NCBI GenBank assembly: GCA_029255685.2
Contig: CM055311.2
Location: forward strand, 21,695,703-21,759,702
Source of the DNA: Silene conica
Lineage: Eukaryota; Streptophyta; Magnoliopsida; Caryophyllales; Caryophyllaceae
Direction of reading: 5' to 3'
DNA: 64,000 nucleotides
Shown piece after piece: positions 1 through 11,922 of the stretch (positions are counted from its first letter, which is position 1; each line of letters begins with the position of its first letter). The notes under the pieces were generated by a model. That model was not told the origin of the DNA, did not search any database, and saw only the letters and a list, made by a program, of their open reading frames with translations. A program made the position numbers and the translations under genes.

Positions 1-493
1 CCGATGGATGCACAACATGAAATGGCCCAGTAAAAGTCCGATTGGCCTCCTTTTACGGTGCGACCTAGGACAGAAACCTAAACCACCCAAAAAATGTCTA
101 TATCGCAGGAAATAATCAATGGTCAAAAGAACCGACTATAGGAATCACAATAGACGTTCTATCCATGACTAGGCACCAACTGTGTCTTAACATTTAGGAC
201 TCTATGTAGTGGTCACCATGTCCTATGCGGTATCAGATACCCATATTTGTTATTGATCAATCAAACGTTTGACTTATGGCATATTGAGCCATCCATCCTT
301 CAACTAACAAAATAATCACCTTAGTTATCAGCTCATTGTGGTGTTTATGGACAAAACATACATATAAAGTAAAACAGTTCACTTTGTGGTGTTCAAAATT
401 GTCAAACAATCGACATGAATTACAATATATAAAAAAAATTCAATGATTTTATTAAGTAGTAATTGAAATGATCATACATCAATCAAATAATAT
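1..493 (-). other. Copia-A 3' untranslated region
   Basis: AT-rich sequence downstream of the RNase H stop with no open frame. In intact copia elements this position holds the 3' untranslated region, polypurine tract and LTR. I cannot find a polypurine tract next to a TG start here, so the LTR boundary is probably outside the window. Confidence 0.5.
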
Positions 494-880
494 CTAAAAT
501 AATTCTGGAACACGTTTTATCCCCATGGATGTGATGTGCCCTTCATGTTTACTATGCAGTAGTGCCTTAGTGAGCGGATCTGCAATGTTGTTATCCGTTC
601 CAATCTTGCACAACGCTATCTCCTTTTGTTCCACGTAATCTCTTATTAGATGAGCTTTTCTCAGTACATGTCTAGATTTGTTACTAGACTTAGGCTCCTT
701 AGCCTGGAAGATAGCACCACTATTATCGCAATAAAGGGTGATTGGATCTTTCACACTAGGTACTACTTTTAGTCCTTGTAAGAAATAACGCATCCAAATA
801 GCTTCCTTTGCAGCTTCGGAAGCTACCATGTACTCAGACTCTGTTGTAGAATCTTCTGTAACGATTTGCGTTGAACTCTT
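494..880 (-). pseudogene. Copia-A RNase H and C-terminus
   Basis: The 111-codon frame from 829 to 494 carries the copia RNase H hallmarks EAAKEAIWMRYFL, LYCDNSGAI, a His-rich KSRHVLRKAHLIRDY segment and ADPLTKAL, and ends shortly after, as copia polyproteins do. It degrades the RNA strand of the RNA-DNA hybrid during reverse transcription. It is out of frame with the RT segment, with the junction at about 830-890. Confidence 0.87.
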
Positions 881-2071
881 TCAGCTGAATGCTCCACCAT
901 TAAGAGTAAAGACAAAACCTGACTGAGATTTGGATTCATCACGATCGGTTTGGAAACTAGCATATGTGTAACCTTTAGCACATAGCTCCGTGTCTCCACC
1001 ATATACCAGAGCCCAATCCTTAGTCCTTCGTAAGTACTTAAGGATGTTCTTGACGGCCATACAGTGACTTTCACCTGGATTCTTTTGGTAACGACTGACC
1101 ATACTCAATGCATATGCCACGTCTAGACGTGTGCACATCATGGTATACATGATCGATCCTACTGCCGAAGCATAAGGAATCCGACTCATGCGTTTAGTTT
1201 CATGCGGTGTTGTAGGTGATTGAGTCTTACTCAGATGCACCCCATGAGCAACTGGAAGGTAACCCCTCTTGAAGTTTGTCATACTGAATCTGTCAAGAAT
1301 TTTATCTATATAATCTTCTTGACTCAATGCTAACATCCTTTTCGATCTATCTCTATAGATACAGATGCCTAGAATCCTTTGTGCTTCACCCAAATCTTTC
1401 ATTTTGAAATGATTCTTTAACCATGTCTTAACCGACGAGAGCATGGGAATGTCGTTTCCAGTCACTAGTATGTCATCTACATACAATACTAGGAACACGA
1501 TTTTGCTCCCACTTGACTTGATATACAGACATGGTTCCTCGACACTTCGAATGAATCCGTTCTGTTTTATCACGTCCTAAAAACGATGATTCCAACTCCG
1601 TGATGCTTGCTTAAGTCCATAGATGGAACGCTTAAGCTTGCACACTTTCTTAGGATGTTTATTAGGATCGATGAAACCCTCAGGCTGTATCATATACAGT
1701 TCTTCTTCCAAAAACCCATTTAGGAAGGCGGTTTTCACATCAATTTGCCAAATCTCATAATTGTGAAATGCGGCTATCGCTAAGATAATCCAAATAGATC
1801 TAAATCATTACGACTGGAGCAAATATCTCATCATAGTGCAACCCGTGTACTTGAGTGAAACCTTTTGCCACCAGTCGTGCTTTATAAACATCTGGTTGTC
1901 CATCTAATGCATGATTTATCTTATAAAGCCATTTGCACTGAAGGGGTCTTAGCTTTTCAGGCAAATCAACCAAATCCCATACTTGATTCTCTTGCATGGA
2001 ATCTATTTCGGACTACATGGCTTCGAGCTATAGCTTGGAGTCGGAACAGGTCATGGCTCCTTTGTAGGTAG
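881..2071 (-). pseudogene. Copia-A reverse transcriptase, frameshifted
   Basis: The RT begins near 1997 with the copia signature QENQVWDLVDLP and KARLVAKGFTQ. It loses frame just after FAPVVM (about 1800). The middle (1574-1800) can be followed in other frames, including a YEIWQ and [12 protein letters not shown] stretch. It resumes at 1573 with the catalytic block LVLYVDDILVTG, then LGEAQRILGI, the thumb, and PYASAVGSIMY. The YVDD active site is intact but no single frame spans the domain. A stop stands just before the 1573 segment. Confidence 0.88.
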
Positions 2072-2099
2072 CTGGTTTGTTACTCTCAAGGAGTAAAAT

Positions 2100-3256
2100 G
2101 TTTTCTACACCACCTTCCTCAACCATACCAATATATCGGTCTGGGGGTGAGTAACTCGAACCGACCTCCTAGGTTCCTCTGGAATGAATACCATAACAGA
2201 TGTGGAAGGAACACTTTCTTCCAACACACTGTTGGTTTCTGGTTCTTGAACCTCTAACAGATCAAAAGTCCTACTACTTTGTTTGTTCGAGAGAAACTCT
2301 TTCTCTAAAAACTTTGCACTAGCCGCAACAAAAACTCTTTGTTCGGTAGGTGAATAAAACTAGTGACCAAAAATTCCTTTTGGATAACCTACAAAGTAAG
2401 TCTTGACCGATCGTGGGCCTAGCTTGTCTTCATGTCTCCACTTGACATAAGCTTCACAGCCCCAAACCCGAATAAAAGACAAGTCAGGAACTTTTCCTTT
2501 CCACATCTCATATGGAATCTTGTCCGCTGCTTTAGTCGGACTTCGGTTAATTATTAGAGGAGCCGATTGAAGAGCAAATCCCTATAATGAATCAGGCACA
2601 ACCGTGTGACTAATCATGGATCGAACCATATCTAATAAAGTTCGGTTTCTCCGTTCGGATACACCATTTAATTGTGGTGTTCCAGGTGGAGTCAACTGTG
2701 ATACAATACCACGGTCTTTTAGGTGTTGATCAAACTCAGTCGAAAGATATTCGCCACCACGATCAGATCGAAGTGCTTTAATCTTCCTATCCAATTGGTT
2801 CTCAACCTTGTTTTGGAATTCCTTGAACTTGTCGAAGGATTCACTTTTATTTTTCATCAAGTAGACATACCCGTATCTACTCAAATCATCCATAAAAGTG
2901 ATAAAATATCTATAGCCGTCTTTTGCTGTGATTGTCATAGGACCACACACATCTGTATGTATGAGTCCTAAAAGATCACTAGCTCGCATCCCAATACATT
3001 TAAATGATATACGAATCATCTTTCCGATGAGACATGATTCACACGTACCAATTGATTCGTAATGAAATGGTGGTATTGTCCCATTCTTAATGAGTTTCTC
3101 TACGCGTTTTTCATTGATCTGTCTCATTCGACAGTGCCATAAATACGTTTGTTCTTTATCACCTATTTTAACCTTTTTATTATTCACATGATAAACCTCG
3201 GTGGTTTGGTCTAAAACATATATTCCGTTTATGGAAACAACTTTGCCATAAATCAT
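2100..3256 (-). pseudogene. Copia-A integrase (GAG-pre-integrase plus DDE core), nonsense-mutated
   Basis: This continues the gag-protease frame. The 224 codons from 3256 to 2582 hold the pre-integrase zinc-finger region (LWHCRM ... CESCLIGKM) and the rve core with all three catalytic acidic residues visible in context: D in HTDVCGP, D in RSDRGGEY and E in NGVSERRN. At about 2580 a TAG stands where copia integrases usually have Trp (PDSL-stop-GFA). Translation by eye continues through the integrase C-terminal region (RVWGCEAYVK, FVGYPKGIFGH) with a second TAG at about 2355, then loses frame near 2130 after a RRSVR motif. It would insert element cDNA into the genome if repaired by nature; here it is dead. 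Confidence 0.88.
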
Positions 3257-3274
3257 ATCGTTTAATGAAAAAGT

Positions 3275-4465
3275 TCAACAGTTGTGCTTAATATTCAAAC
3301 AAAATCCTTCCGTATCCATAACAGAAATAGAAATAATGTTTTTCGACAAACTATGAACAAAATAACAATTATTCAAAAATAACTCAAAGCCACTAGGTAG
3401 TTTGAGTACATAATTTCCTATGGAGACAGTTGTAACCTTTGCTCCATTTCCAATGCGAAGGTCTACTTTCCCTTTCTCAAGTTTGCGGACGTCCCTTAAA
3501 CCCTGCAAGTTATTACACAAGTGAGAACCACAACCAGTATCAAATACCCATGTTGCTGAACTTGCATGGTTTATTTCAATCATATGAATAAATGATGATA
3601 TACCTGTAGCTGTCACACGTCCAGCCTTGATATCATCGAGGTACTTAGGGCAATTCCTCTTCCAATGCCCGCACTCGTGGCAATGGTGGCACTCTCCCTC
3701 TTTCCCTTTGCTCTTAGCTTTGCCCCTTGAGTTACTGGTCTCACCAGGTCTACTCTTGGGCTTAGGCTGCTGCTTCTTCTTGAACTGTGGCTTCTTAACA
3801 TTTAAGGAAGCCTTTGCCTTTCCTTTCCCTTTCCAATTAGATTGTATGACGAGGACGTCCTTCTTAGCATTCCCACTCAAATTGAGATCCTTCTCAGCGT
3901 GCACGAGCTGAGAGTGGATTTCATGAAGACTTTTCTTCATGTCATTCATGTTGTAGTTCACCTTGAATTGGGTGAACCCATCATGAAGAGAGTGTAAGAT
4001 ACGGTCTACAATGACTGACTCCTCAATCTTGCAACCAAGAGACTCTAGAACTTCCACATTCTCAATCATCTTGAGGATGTGTGGGCTAGAAGCTTGGCCC
4101 TTTGTCAGTTTTGCCTCAAAGAAGCGAACTACTATGTCATACCTCATGATTCTCGGAGCTTGCGAGAACTCATTGGTAAGGGTCGTGAAAATCTTATTTG
4201 CACCTTGTGAAATGAAGCGGCGCTGCAAATTTTTTTCCATTGCATATATATGTACGTTCTTAATCGCACCTGCTTCACGAACGAACTCATCATATGCAGT
4301 TCGTTGGGCTCCAGTCCTAGCAGTTGGTTCAGCCGGAATCAGCTCAACCAAATACTTTAGTTTACCATCAGCAATGGCAGCATTCCGTAATGATGCCTCC
4401 CAATCGGTAAAGTTACTCCCATCATTCTTAAGGCGGGAGTTCGGATTATAGGAGACGTGGTCCAT
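3275..4465 (-). CDS. Copia-A gag-protease (first part of the polyprotein)
   Basis: An open frame of 396 codons. The N-terminal two thirds is a copia Gag (UBN2-type) with a DGSNFTDWEASLR start motif. A basic Lys/Pro/Ser-rich linker at about 210-255 precedes a zinc knuckle of the form C-x2-C-x4-H-x4-C (CHECGHWKRNC) near residue 265. The aspartic protease motif VFDTGCGSHLC follows near residue 307. Gag packages element RNA into particles and the protease matures the polyprotein. The frame ends at a single TGA (3275-3277). Six codons later the same frame continues into integrase, so this stop is best read as a nonsense mutation, not a natural end. Confidence 0.9.
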   Translation of the reverse strand: MDHVSYNPNSRLKNDGSNFTDWEASLRNAAIADGKLKYLVELIPAEPTARTGAQRTAYDEFVREAGAIKNVHIYAMEKNLQRRFISQGANKIFTTLTNEFSQAPRIMRYDIVVRFFEAKLTKGQASSPHILKMIENVEVLESLGCKIEESVIVDRILHSLHDGFTQFKVNYNMNDMKKSLHEIHSQLVHAEKDLNLSGNAKKDVLVIQSNWKGKGKAKASLNVKKPQFKKKQQPKPKSRPGETSNSRGKAKSKGKEGECHHCHECGHWKRNCPKYLDDIKAGRVTATGISSFIHMIEINHASSATWVFDTGCGSHLCNNLQGLRDVRKLEKGKVDLRIGNGAKVTTVSIGNYVLKLPSGFELFLNNCYFVHSLSKNIISISVMDTEGFCLNIKHNC

Positions 4466-4494
4466 GAAGGAGTATAACTAACCGACCCGTCACC

Positions 4495-4822
4495 GTCGTA
4501 ACACAAACCCAATAAGATGGGTGTGCACTTTTGGGCCCGTTATTTGTCCTCACTTAAGCCCAAAAGCACAAGGCCTTGTTACTAAGTGGTGGGTGGAAGC
4601 TATTATAAACATATCACAAGCCTCACATTCTACCGATGTGGGACAACTTTCTTCTCATACTCTTGGGGTGTTACAAACTCCCCCACTTAAAGAACACAAC
4701 GTCCTCATTGTGCCTCAAACTTGACCACAACCAGGGCCAGAATCCTCCCCCGCTAGGTGAGTGACCCGAGTACTCCCGACCACAGGCTCACCACACGGTC
4801 GCAGGGTCGCTCTGATACCATT
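4495..4822 (-). mobile_element. TRIM-like short LTR element, one LTR plus a tiny internal region
   Basis: On the minus strand the order is: an LTR end GGTGTTACA at 4823, a tRNA-iMet-type primer site TGGTATCAGAGC at 4809-4820, about 147 bp without coding capacity, a polypurine tract (AAGTGGGGGAGTT), then an LTR starting TGTAACACCCC at 4675. The LTR continues to about 4495 and contains the TCCCACATCGG motif common in small plant LTRs. The size fits a TRIM. The LTR copy on the primer-site side is almost wholly missing (about 10 bp remain). The low-coordinate end of the other LTR is uncertain. Confidence 0.5.
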
Positions 4823-4912
4823 TGTAACACCCATGAACGAAAAAGCTAAGTGGTATGTTATGATTGTTATGTTATGATTGGTTGACTGAGATTGACCACA
4901 CGGTCGCAGGAT
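4823..4912. other. scrambled junction between the TRIM-like element and the long-LTR tail
   Basis: The 15 bp CCACACGGTCGCAGG at 4791-4805 (TRIM internal) recurs at 4896-4910. The stretch 4846-4896 repeats, with a small internal duplication, the sequence found again at 4940-4979. The junction is therefore a patchwork of short copies from both neighbours, not a clean insertion end. Confidence 0.6.
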
Positions 4913-5223
4913 TGTAAAATCTTGATGGGTTACGATCTGGCTAAGTGGTATGTTATGATTGGTTGACTGGGATTGACCATGCATGGAGTCTGCTGTTTTA
5001 ATTTGTTATGTTTCGGCCAATGTGCGGTTATTTAAGTGTCATGTACTTCTGTCGTATGTTAAACTTTGGGGACAAAGTTTCTTAAGGGGGATAGAATGTA
5101 ACACTTCGCGTTTCAGAGCTTATGAATATGTACTACCTGTGACTGTTTCATGCTTGTTATATGTTTCTTTACCGTTACGGGGTGGTGAACTTCGGGACGA
5201 ATTTCATTTTAAGGAGGGAAGAC
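4913..5223 (+). repeat. tail of an internal region of the long-LTR element (extra copy)
   Basis: These 311 bp match 10011-10320, the end of the internal region of the downstream element, almost base for base, including the polypurine tract AAGGAGGGAAGAC just before the LTR. Because this tail lies immediately left of an LTR that also has its own internal region on the right, it is the remains of a tandem neighbour. Confidence 0.85.
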
Positions 5224-6569
5224 TGTAATACCCCGTATTTTAGCCTCGGTCAACGGCAGTCAAACTCTGTTTTATACAAGTATTTCAAATGGAATGTTTA
5301 TAAAGTATTTTATGTAATTACTAATAATTTTATATCCTCATAATTAATAAAATTAATATTTACATAATTCAATTAATATGATTATTTATTTATATATCTC
5401 GTTAATTTTAAGTTACGGGCTAAAGTTCGGGATGTCGTCATATAAAAATCCTCGAGATGCGTAATGGGCTTGACTGGGGTCGTGTTAATGAGAAAGAAAA
5501 AGAAGAATGCCAACCTTAGAAACCCTAGCACAAAAACTAAACCATCGACAAACAACAAACGCTTCGTTCATCAACCCTACTTGCCTGCGTCCATCAACTC
5601 ACGTTAAACCCTCTTCTTCCTTACATCGTCTGCCTCCACACTACATGTACGCCTAAGCCCTAGTTTGGTCTATCATGGGGGTTAAAGAAGAGCAAAAAGA
5701 TAAAGAAAACGTGACAGAACAGCCACACAATGATCGTTATTGCCCTTGCACATCAGTATTTCGTAAGTAGTTTATCAAACCTTTTCATCTTGTTATGAAT
5801 CAATACTATAGTTGTATGTAATCTCTGTAGTGTAGGTGACACGTTTATCGTCTTTATGTCACCATAGGATCACCGTAATTGTAAGAAAAACGATCAGAAA
5901 GTGACGACAGTAACTCGTAAATGCTGCTTTGTTTCTGCGTGTTTAATCAGTTTTTTTGTTGCTTTTTCGTTCAGGGGTTGAGTCAATTTGTGTCGTGGGT
6001 TATGAGTGTTATTAGTGGTGTTATTAGGTTGTGTTAATGGTGGTAAGGTGGTGTGTGGTGGCCGAAACAAGCTGTTTTAACAGCCTGTTCAAGTCGAGGA
6101 AACAGGGGAGTCACGGTGGTGTGTCAGTCCTTTTTGGGCGATTGTTTCAGGTGTTAGAGTGGTGTCGAAGCCTGGTGGTTATCACCAGGGTGTCGTGGGT
6201 AATGAGAGGTGTCGTGGGAGGTGGTTGGGTGTGGTGATGGTGGTGTTAGCAGGTGGTTAAGGGGTTGTTTACAGAGGGTCGGTAAAATACGTATCGTAAG
6301 TGAGGTTGTGGCAGGGAGTTTCGGGATTGGTTTCGAGGGCTGTTAGAGTGGTGTCAAGAGTCATGGTTGGTATCAATGGGTACGTCATGGTGCATGGGTG
6401 GTGACCACAGTGGTGAGGTGGTTGTATAAGCGGTGAAAAGGGCGCAAAAAGGCTGTGAAGTTGGTGTTCAGGAGGGTGGTGTTTCGTGGGGGGTTCTGTT
6501 TGGTGCGTGATTTGGATTTGAGAAATGTTAGTTGCTGATTTGCTGCGTGCAACATTAGTATTATCATTA

Positions 6570-6617
<48 letters not shown>

Positions 6618-7873
6618 GATTATGATGATTAATGTTATTATTATTAATACTAATATTACTTATCCTTCTTCTTCTTCTTCTTCTTATTATTACGAGTGTT
6701 GTTAATATTATTAATATTATTAATATTGTTATTGGGATAATAATATCATTGTTAGTATGATTATTATTATTAGTAATATTGTTCATGTTAGTAATGATTC
6801 AAGTTGTTAAGTAATTTTATACAAGAATGTGACGGTTATCAATAGTTCGTTTTTTATGTTTGGTTATTTAATTGAAGTTAGTTATAAAAGTAATTAAGAT
6901 GGATCAGCAAGTTAATTGAGGTAGTCGAGTTTAATACAGTCTCGTTATGCGTAATATATTATTTAAATAGTTAATAAAAAAATACATATATTATATTAAT
7001 GCGCCTTATTGAATTAGTTAGTGATTACCTATATTATATTTGTTAGGTGACGATTTTGAAGTGGCATAATTCTGTTTACTTGCTGGCTTGCTATTGGATC
7101 ATATTTTTATCCAGGTAGGATACACTGGCACTATACTCTATGAAGTGTTATGAATAGATGTTTACTCTGAGATGTGTTATGAATGGATGTTGCCTTGTAT
7201 GTTATGGATGCAAGTATGAGTTATATGAGCATGATATTTAATGGTTAATTAATTTAGTGTTGCATTCACGAGCATGGCATATTCATTGGTTACTGAGAAA
7301 GATATGGATCAGATATTGTTCTGATATAAACCCCAGGGTGGTTCTGCAGACCACGCCTGGTGTCTTATCAGCTATTGAGCTGGTGTTCGGCGACGGCCGA
7401 TTATAGTCTGTCGGGAGGTTCGGTATGGCTGGGTGTTACGGGTTTGAGAATGAGATTGAGATTGAGCTCGAGCATATCATGGCATTGCATATCATTATTT
7501 GTTGCATTATGATCTTGTGTTATCCTACTCAACCGCGAGGTTGACAGTGTATTCGTGTGCACCTACGATGATCCGGAATGGGGAGTAGACTCTACAGGAA
7601 GAGACAGATGAGCCAGGAGCTGGGTCATAAATGTGAGATGCAGACTTTGGACCTACTTAGAATTATGTCACATCTAGAGAAGTCATCAGTTGTATTTTCT
7701 TTTCCCGTTGAGCAGTAATTGTAATAACAAAAGTTTAAATTTTATCATTTTTATATAAAGTACTTTGGTTGCTTTACTTTGTTATACACTACCTCGGACA
7801 TTCCGAGATGGTAACAACTTTATTTATTTGAGAATGTCTTGCTAAAGGCTCTTAAATAAATGGGGGTGTTACA
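5224..7873 (+). repeat. LARD-1 left LTR
   Basis: The LTR holds a GT-rich stretch (6000-6500), an ATT microsatellite, and near its 3' end a conserved block around 7320-7600 that recurs in the other two copies. Compared with the right LTR it lacks 182 bp after position 5311. The ends of that gap lie in near-identical octamers TTAYGTAA. The LTR ends seven bases before the primer site. Confidence 0.88.
6569..6617 (+). repeat. ATT microsatellite in the left LTR
   Basis: About 16 ATT/TTA units. The same site in the right LTR (11843-11922) is longer. Long Asn- or Ile-rich open frames here are products of the repeat, not genes. Confidence 0.9.
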
Positions 7874-8302
7874 AAGTGGTATCAGAGCGAACAATCCTCA
7901 GGTCTAAAAACAAATGAATAAAAAATAATTAACATAGGATGAGTCAAATAAAATGAACTCAGGCTAGTAACTGTTAGGAGCCCCCAGGATTGGGATGAGT
8001 TAGGGGCCCCCTCAAACCAAGCCACTGGCCCTATCAGTCTAACCTGGAAACCTCGAGTTATGTAGTGAGTGGGTAGTAATGAAATAAAGGAACTGACGTA
8101 ATTATATTGTACTAACATCCTTGCAGGAGAAGAATGAGGTAAGTCATCATGTGAGTTATGGTTAATGGTGTGTATTGGAAAAATGTGATTGATACTAAAA
8201 TGCTGACTGATCTGAATGATTGAATGTGGAATGTTCAGAGAATAGATGTATATTTATTGGACAATAATTTAGGTGATAAGATCATATGATTTTGGTGTTT
8301 CG

Positions 8303-8391
<89 letters not shown>

Positions 8392-10320
8392 ATCTGGTTA
8401 TTAAATGACTATCGTAACTATGTAATATATTTCATTGGTATTTGGATATGAATTATCAGATTTTTATGTTATAATACTCCATGTCTAGTGATATGCGGAA
8501 TGTGTTACCCCAAGCCATGAATGTTATATAATTATGTGTTGCGTAGGTCGTACTTACAGTTTACATGGCAATTTCTGTTTACACACAATTAGTTTAGTTA
8601 TAGAGCTGATGCATTGTTCATACATGTATAACTATTGAATTAATTCGTTGACGCTACTTTTCAATTTCGCAATCTTTACTGTTTCGTAGATGACAATTTC
8701 AGTTTAAAATAATGAATACCTGTTAAATTGGTGCAATGTGATTTCAATGCTTGAAATGATATGTCAACATGTCTTGAAAGAAGAATGGTTGTATTTAAAT
8801 GTGATAATGTGAAGTGATTTTAAGAAACAAAAAAATGTTCTTTTAATAAATTTCCAGAATGTTACCTTGTTTGTACGGCCTACCATTTAAAATGTGTTAT
8901 CTATATGAATATGAAATTTTATGTATGATACCCTTTTGAGTTAACTTCCCAATGCTTTTCATTTCATGTGTATACAAGTTATATTTTGCGAAAAATAAAT
9001 ATTTTAGTCGACAATGCTCAGATTGTTACTGCACAGTTCTGTTTTGACTCATGTTTTTGCAAAAGAAACCATTTAATACGTATTTATTGTTTATGCATAA
9101 TTCCAACTCCACTGTTTAGAATAATCATCCACTATTTCAAAATGATAAGCCACGTAAAATCTTAACGAGTCGTTATTTAATGGTGATTTTTTTTGCGAGT
9201 TGCTCAATTTTCTGTTTAATTGCTGTAAAGTTTTTGTTCAGACCAACTGAGTTGTAAAAAATTGTTATAAATAATTCCCTTAATCTTTGCATTTGATTCT
9301 TTTTCCTATGATTAGTTAATTTCTTTTATTTTCTAAAAACTATAATATCTCGCAAAATAGCTAAGCGGTTATTTAATTATGATTTTTGGAAATTGTTGCG
9401 TGATGTATGATTGTTGAAATGGTAAAGTTGTAGATATAAAAGTTTAATCAAATATGCATTATGTGATGTAACCATGTAATACTCTGATATGGCATTAGTA
9501 ACATGAAAAGTTGGCATATGATTTGAATATGAACTTTTTTATATGATAATAGGACCTTGCTTATTTTGGTGAGTCTCATATAAAGTAGTTTCCATTATAC
9601 AGGCGCTATTACCTCGCTTGAATTTTTCCTATTGTTTTTCTCTAAACCGATGTGCAGAAATATGAATTTTAATTCTATAATATGATTATGGGCATGAAAT
9701 GTTTTAATTTGTCAACCATGCACTATGAATTAGCTGATTGTCTACATTGGTGTAAATAGGTTAAGTTTGTGTTAAAAGAGATTTCAAGGATGTATATGTG
9801 TTAGTTACCCTGATTTTGTTTTACTGCGTAACGTGAAATTGCCAACTGTGTTTTGATTTCTTTACAAGCTCGATGATAGTTGCCTAGTATAGGGTAATTA
9901 ACTTATCCGATGATTTGTGACTGTTATTTCGGAGGTCTTCCTAAGCATTGGATGTAGAATTTTATAATAGGGTTACGGGGAAGTAACCATGTTTTAAGGA
10001 GGATAGGTTTGTAAAATCTTGATGGGTTACGATCTGGCTAAGTGGTATGTTATGATTGGTTGACTGAGATTGACCATGCATGGAGTCTCCTATTTTAATT
10101 TGTTATGTTTCGGCCAATGTGCGGTTCTTTAAGTGTCATGTACTTCTGTCGTATGTTAAACTTTGGGGACAAAGTTTCTTAATGGGGATAGAATGTAACA
10201 CTTCGCGTCTCAGAGCTTATGAATATGTACTACCTGTGATTGTTTCATGCATGTTATATGTTTCTTTACCGTTACGGGGTGGTGAACTTCGGGGCGAAGT
10301 TCATTTTAAGGAGGGAAGAC
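7874..10320 (+). other. LARD-1 internal region, non-coding
   Basis: The primer site TGGTATCAGAGC lies at 7877-7888. It is followed by AT-rich DNA with no recognisable retroviral domain in any frame. An uninterrupted AT dinucleotide run occupies 8305-8388. The region ends with the polypurine tract AAGGAGGGAAGAC at 10308-10320. The block around 8478-8530 is conserved in the inverted copy at 14050-14110. Confidence 0.85.
8305..8388. repeat. AT microsatellite
   Basis: About 42 uninterrupted AT units inside the internal region of LARD-1. Confidence 0.95.
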
Positions 10321-11842
10321 TGTAATACCCCGTATTTTAGCCTCGGTCAACGGCAGTCAAACTCTGTTTTATACAAGTATTTCAAATGGAATGTTTATAA
10401 AGTATTTTACGTAAACTGTTATTATTTTATAAATCGTATTTCTACGATTACTTCGTATTTCATAATAATTTTATAATTGACGATTATTTCTTAAAACGAC
10501 ACTTCATTCGTACTTCTTTAATTTTGATAATATATTTATACTTAAATATATTTCCTATTTTATATTTATTTCTTATTTTTGTATATTCTTATGTAATTAC
10601 TAATAATTTTATATCCTCATAATTAATAAAATTAATATTTACATAATTCAATTAATATGATTATTTATTTATATGTCTCGTTAATTTTAAGTTACGGGCT
10701 AAAGTTCGGGATGTAGTCATATAAAAATCCTCGAGATGCGTAATGAGCTTGACTGGGGTTGTGTTAATGAGAAAGAAAATGAAGAATGCCAACCTTAGAA
10801 ACCCTAGCACAAAAACTAAACCATCGACAAACAACAAACGCTTCCTTCATCAACCCTACTTGCCTGCCTCCATCAACTCACGTTAAACCCTATTCTTCCT
10901 TACATCGTCTGCCTCCACACTACATGTACGCCTAAGCCCTAGTTTGGTCTATCATGGGGATTAAAGAAGAGCAAAAAGATAAAGAAAACGTGACAGAACA
11001 GCCACACAATGATCGTTATCGCCCTTGCGCAGCAGTATTTCGTAAGTAGTAAATCAAACCTTTTCATCTTGTTATGACTCAGTACTATAGTTGTATGTAA
11101 TCTTTGTAGTGTAGGTGACACGTTTATCGTCTTTATGTCACCATAGGATCACCGTAATTGTTAGAAAAACGATCAGAAAGTGACGATAGTAACTCGTAAA
11201 TGCTGCTCTGTTTCTGCGTGTTTAATCAGTTTTTATTGTTGCTTTTTCATTCATGGGTTGAGTCAATTCGTGTCGTGGGTTATGAGTGTTATTAGTGGTG
11301 TTATTAGGTTGTGTTAATGGTGGTAAGGTGGTGTGTGGTGGCCGAAACATGCTGTTTTAACAGCATGTTCAAGTCGCGGAAACAGGGGAGTCACGGTGGT
11401 GTGTCAGTCCTTTTTGGGCGATTGTTTCAGGTGTTAGAGTGGTGTCGAAGCCTGGTGGTTATCACCAGGTTGTCGTGGGTAATGAGAGGTGTCGTGGGAG
11501 GTGGTTGGTTGTGGTGATGGTGGGGTTAGCAGGTGGTTAAGGGGTTGTTTACAGAGGGTCAGTAAAATACGTATCGTAAGTGAGGTTGTGGCAGGGAGTT
11601 TCGGGATTGGTTTCGAGGGCTGTTAGAGTGGTGTCAAGAGTCATGGTTGGTGTCAAAAGTGGTGACCACGGTGGTGACCACGGTGGTGAGGTGGTGGTTT
11701 AAGCGGTGAAAGGGGCGTCAAAAGGCTGTGAAGTTGGTGGTCAGGAGGGTGGTGTTTCTTGGGCGGTTCTGTTTGGTGCGTGATTAGGATTTGAGAAATG
11801 TTAGTTGTTGATTTGCTGCGTGCAACATTAATATTATCATTA

Positions 11843-11922
<80 letters not shown>

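Larger units (their letters stand above)
1..4465 (-). mobile_element. Copia-A: decayed autonomous Ty1/copia retrotransposon, 5' LTR lost
   Basis: Reading on the minus strand, the segment holds gag with a CCHC knuckle, protease, integrase, reverse transcriptase and RNase H in that order, which is the Ty1/copia order (integrase before RT). No LTR, primer binding site or polypurine tract of this element is visible. The right side ends about 30 bp upstream of the gag start against a TRIM-like element, and the left side runs out of the window. Decay is modest: gag-protease and integrase share one frame interrupted by single nonsense codons, while the RT part also has frameshifts. I do not assign a copia lineage. 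Confidence 0.93.

Noticed and set aside
6385..6786. 133-codon Asn/Ile-rich minus-strand frame (and its counterparts at 11798-12085)
   Set aside because: Made by the ATT microsatellite in the long LTRs; no domain and not kept in the third LTR.
7877..7888. GGTATCAGAGC words as tRNA gene pieces
   Set aside because: Each lies two to three bases from an LTR end and has no tRNA body; they are primer binding sites.
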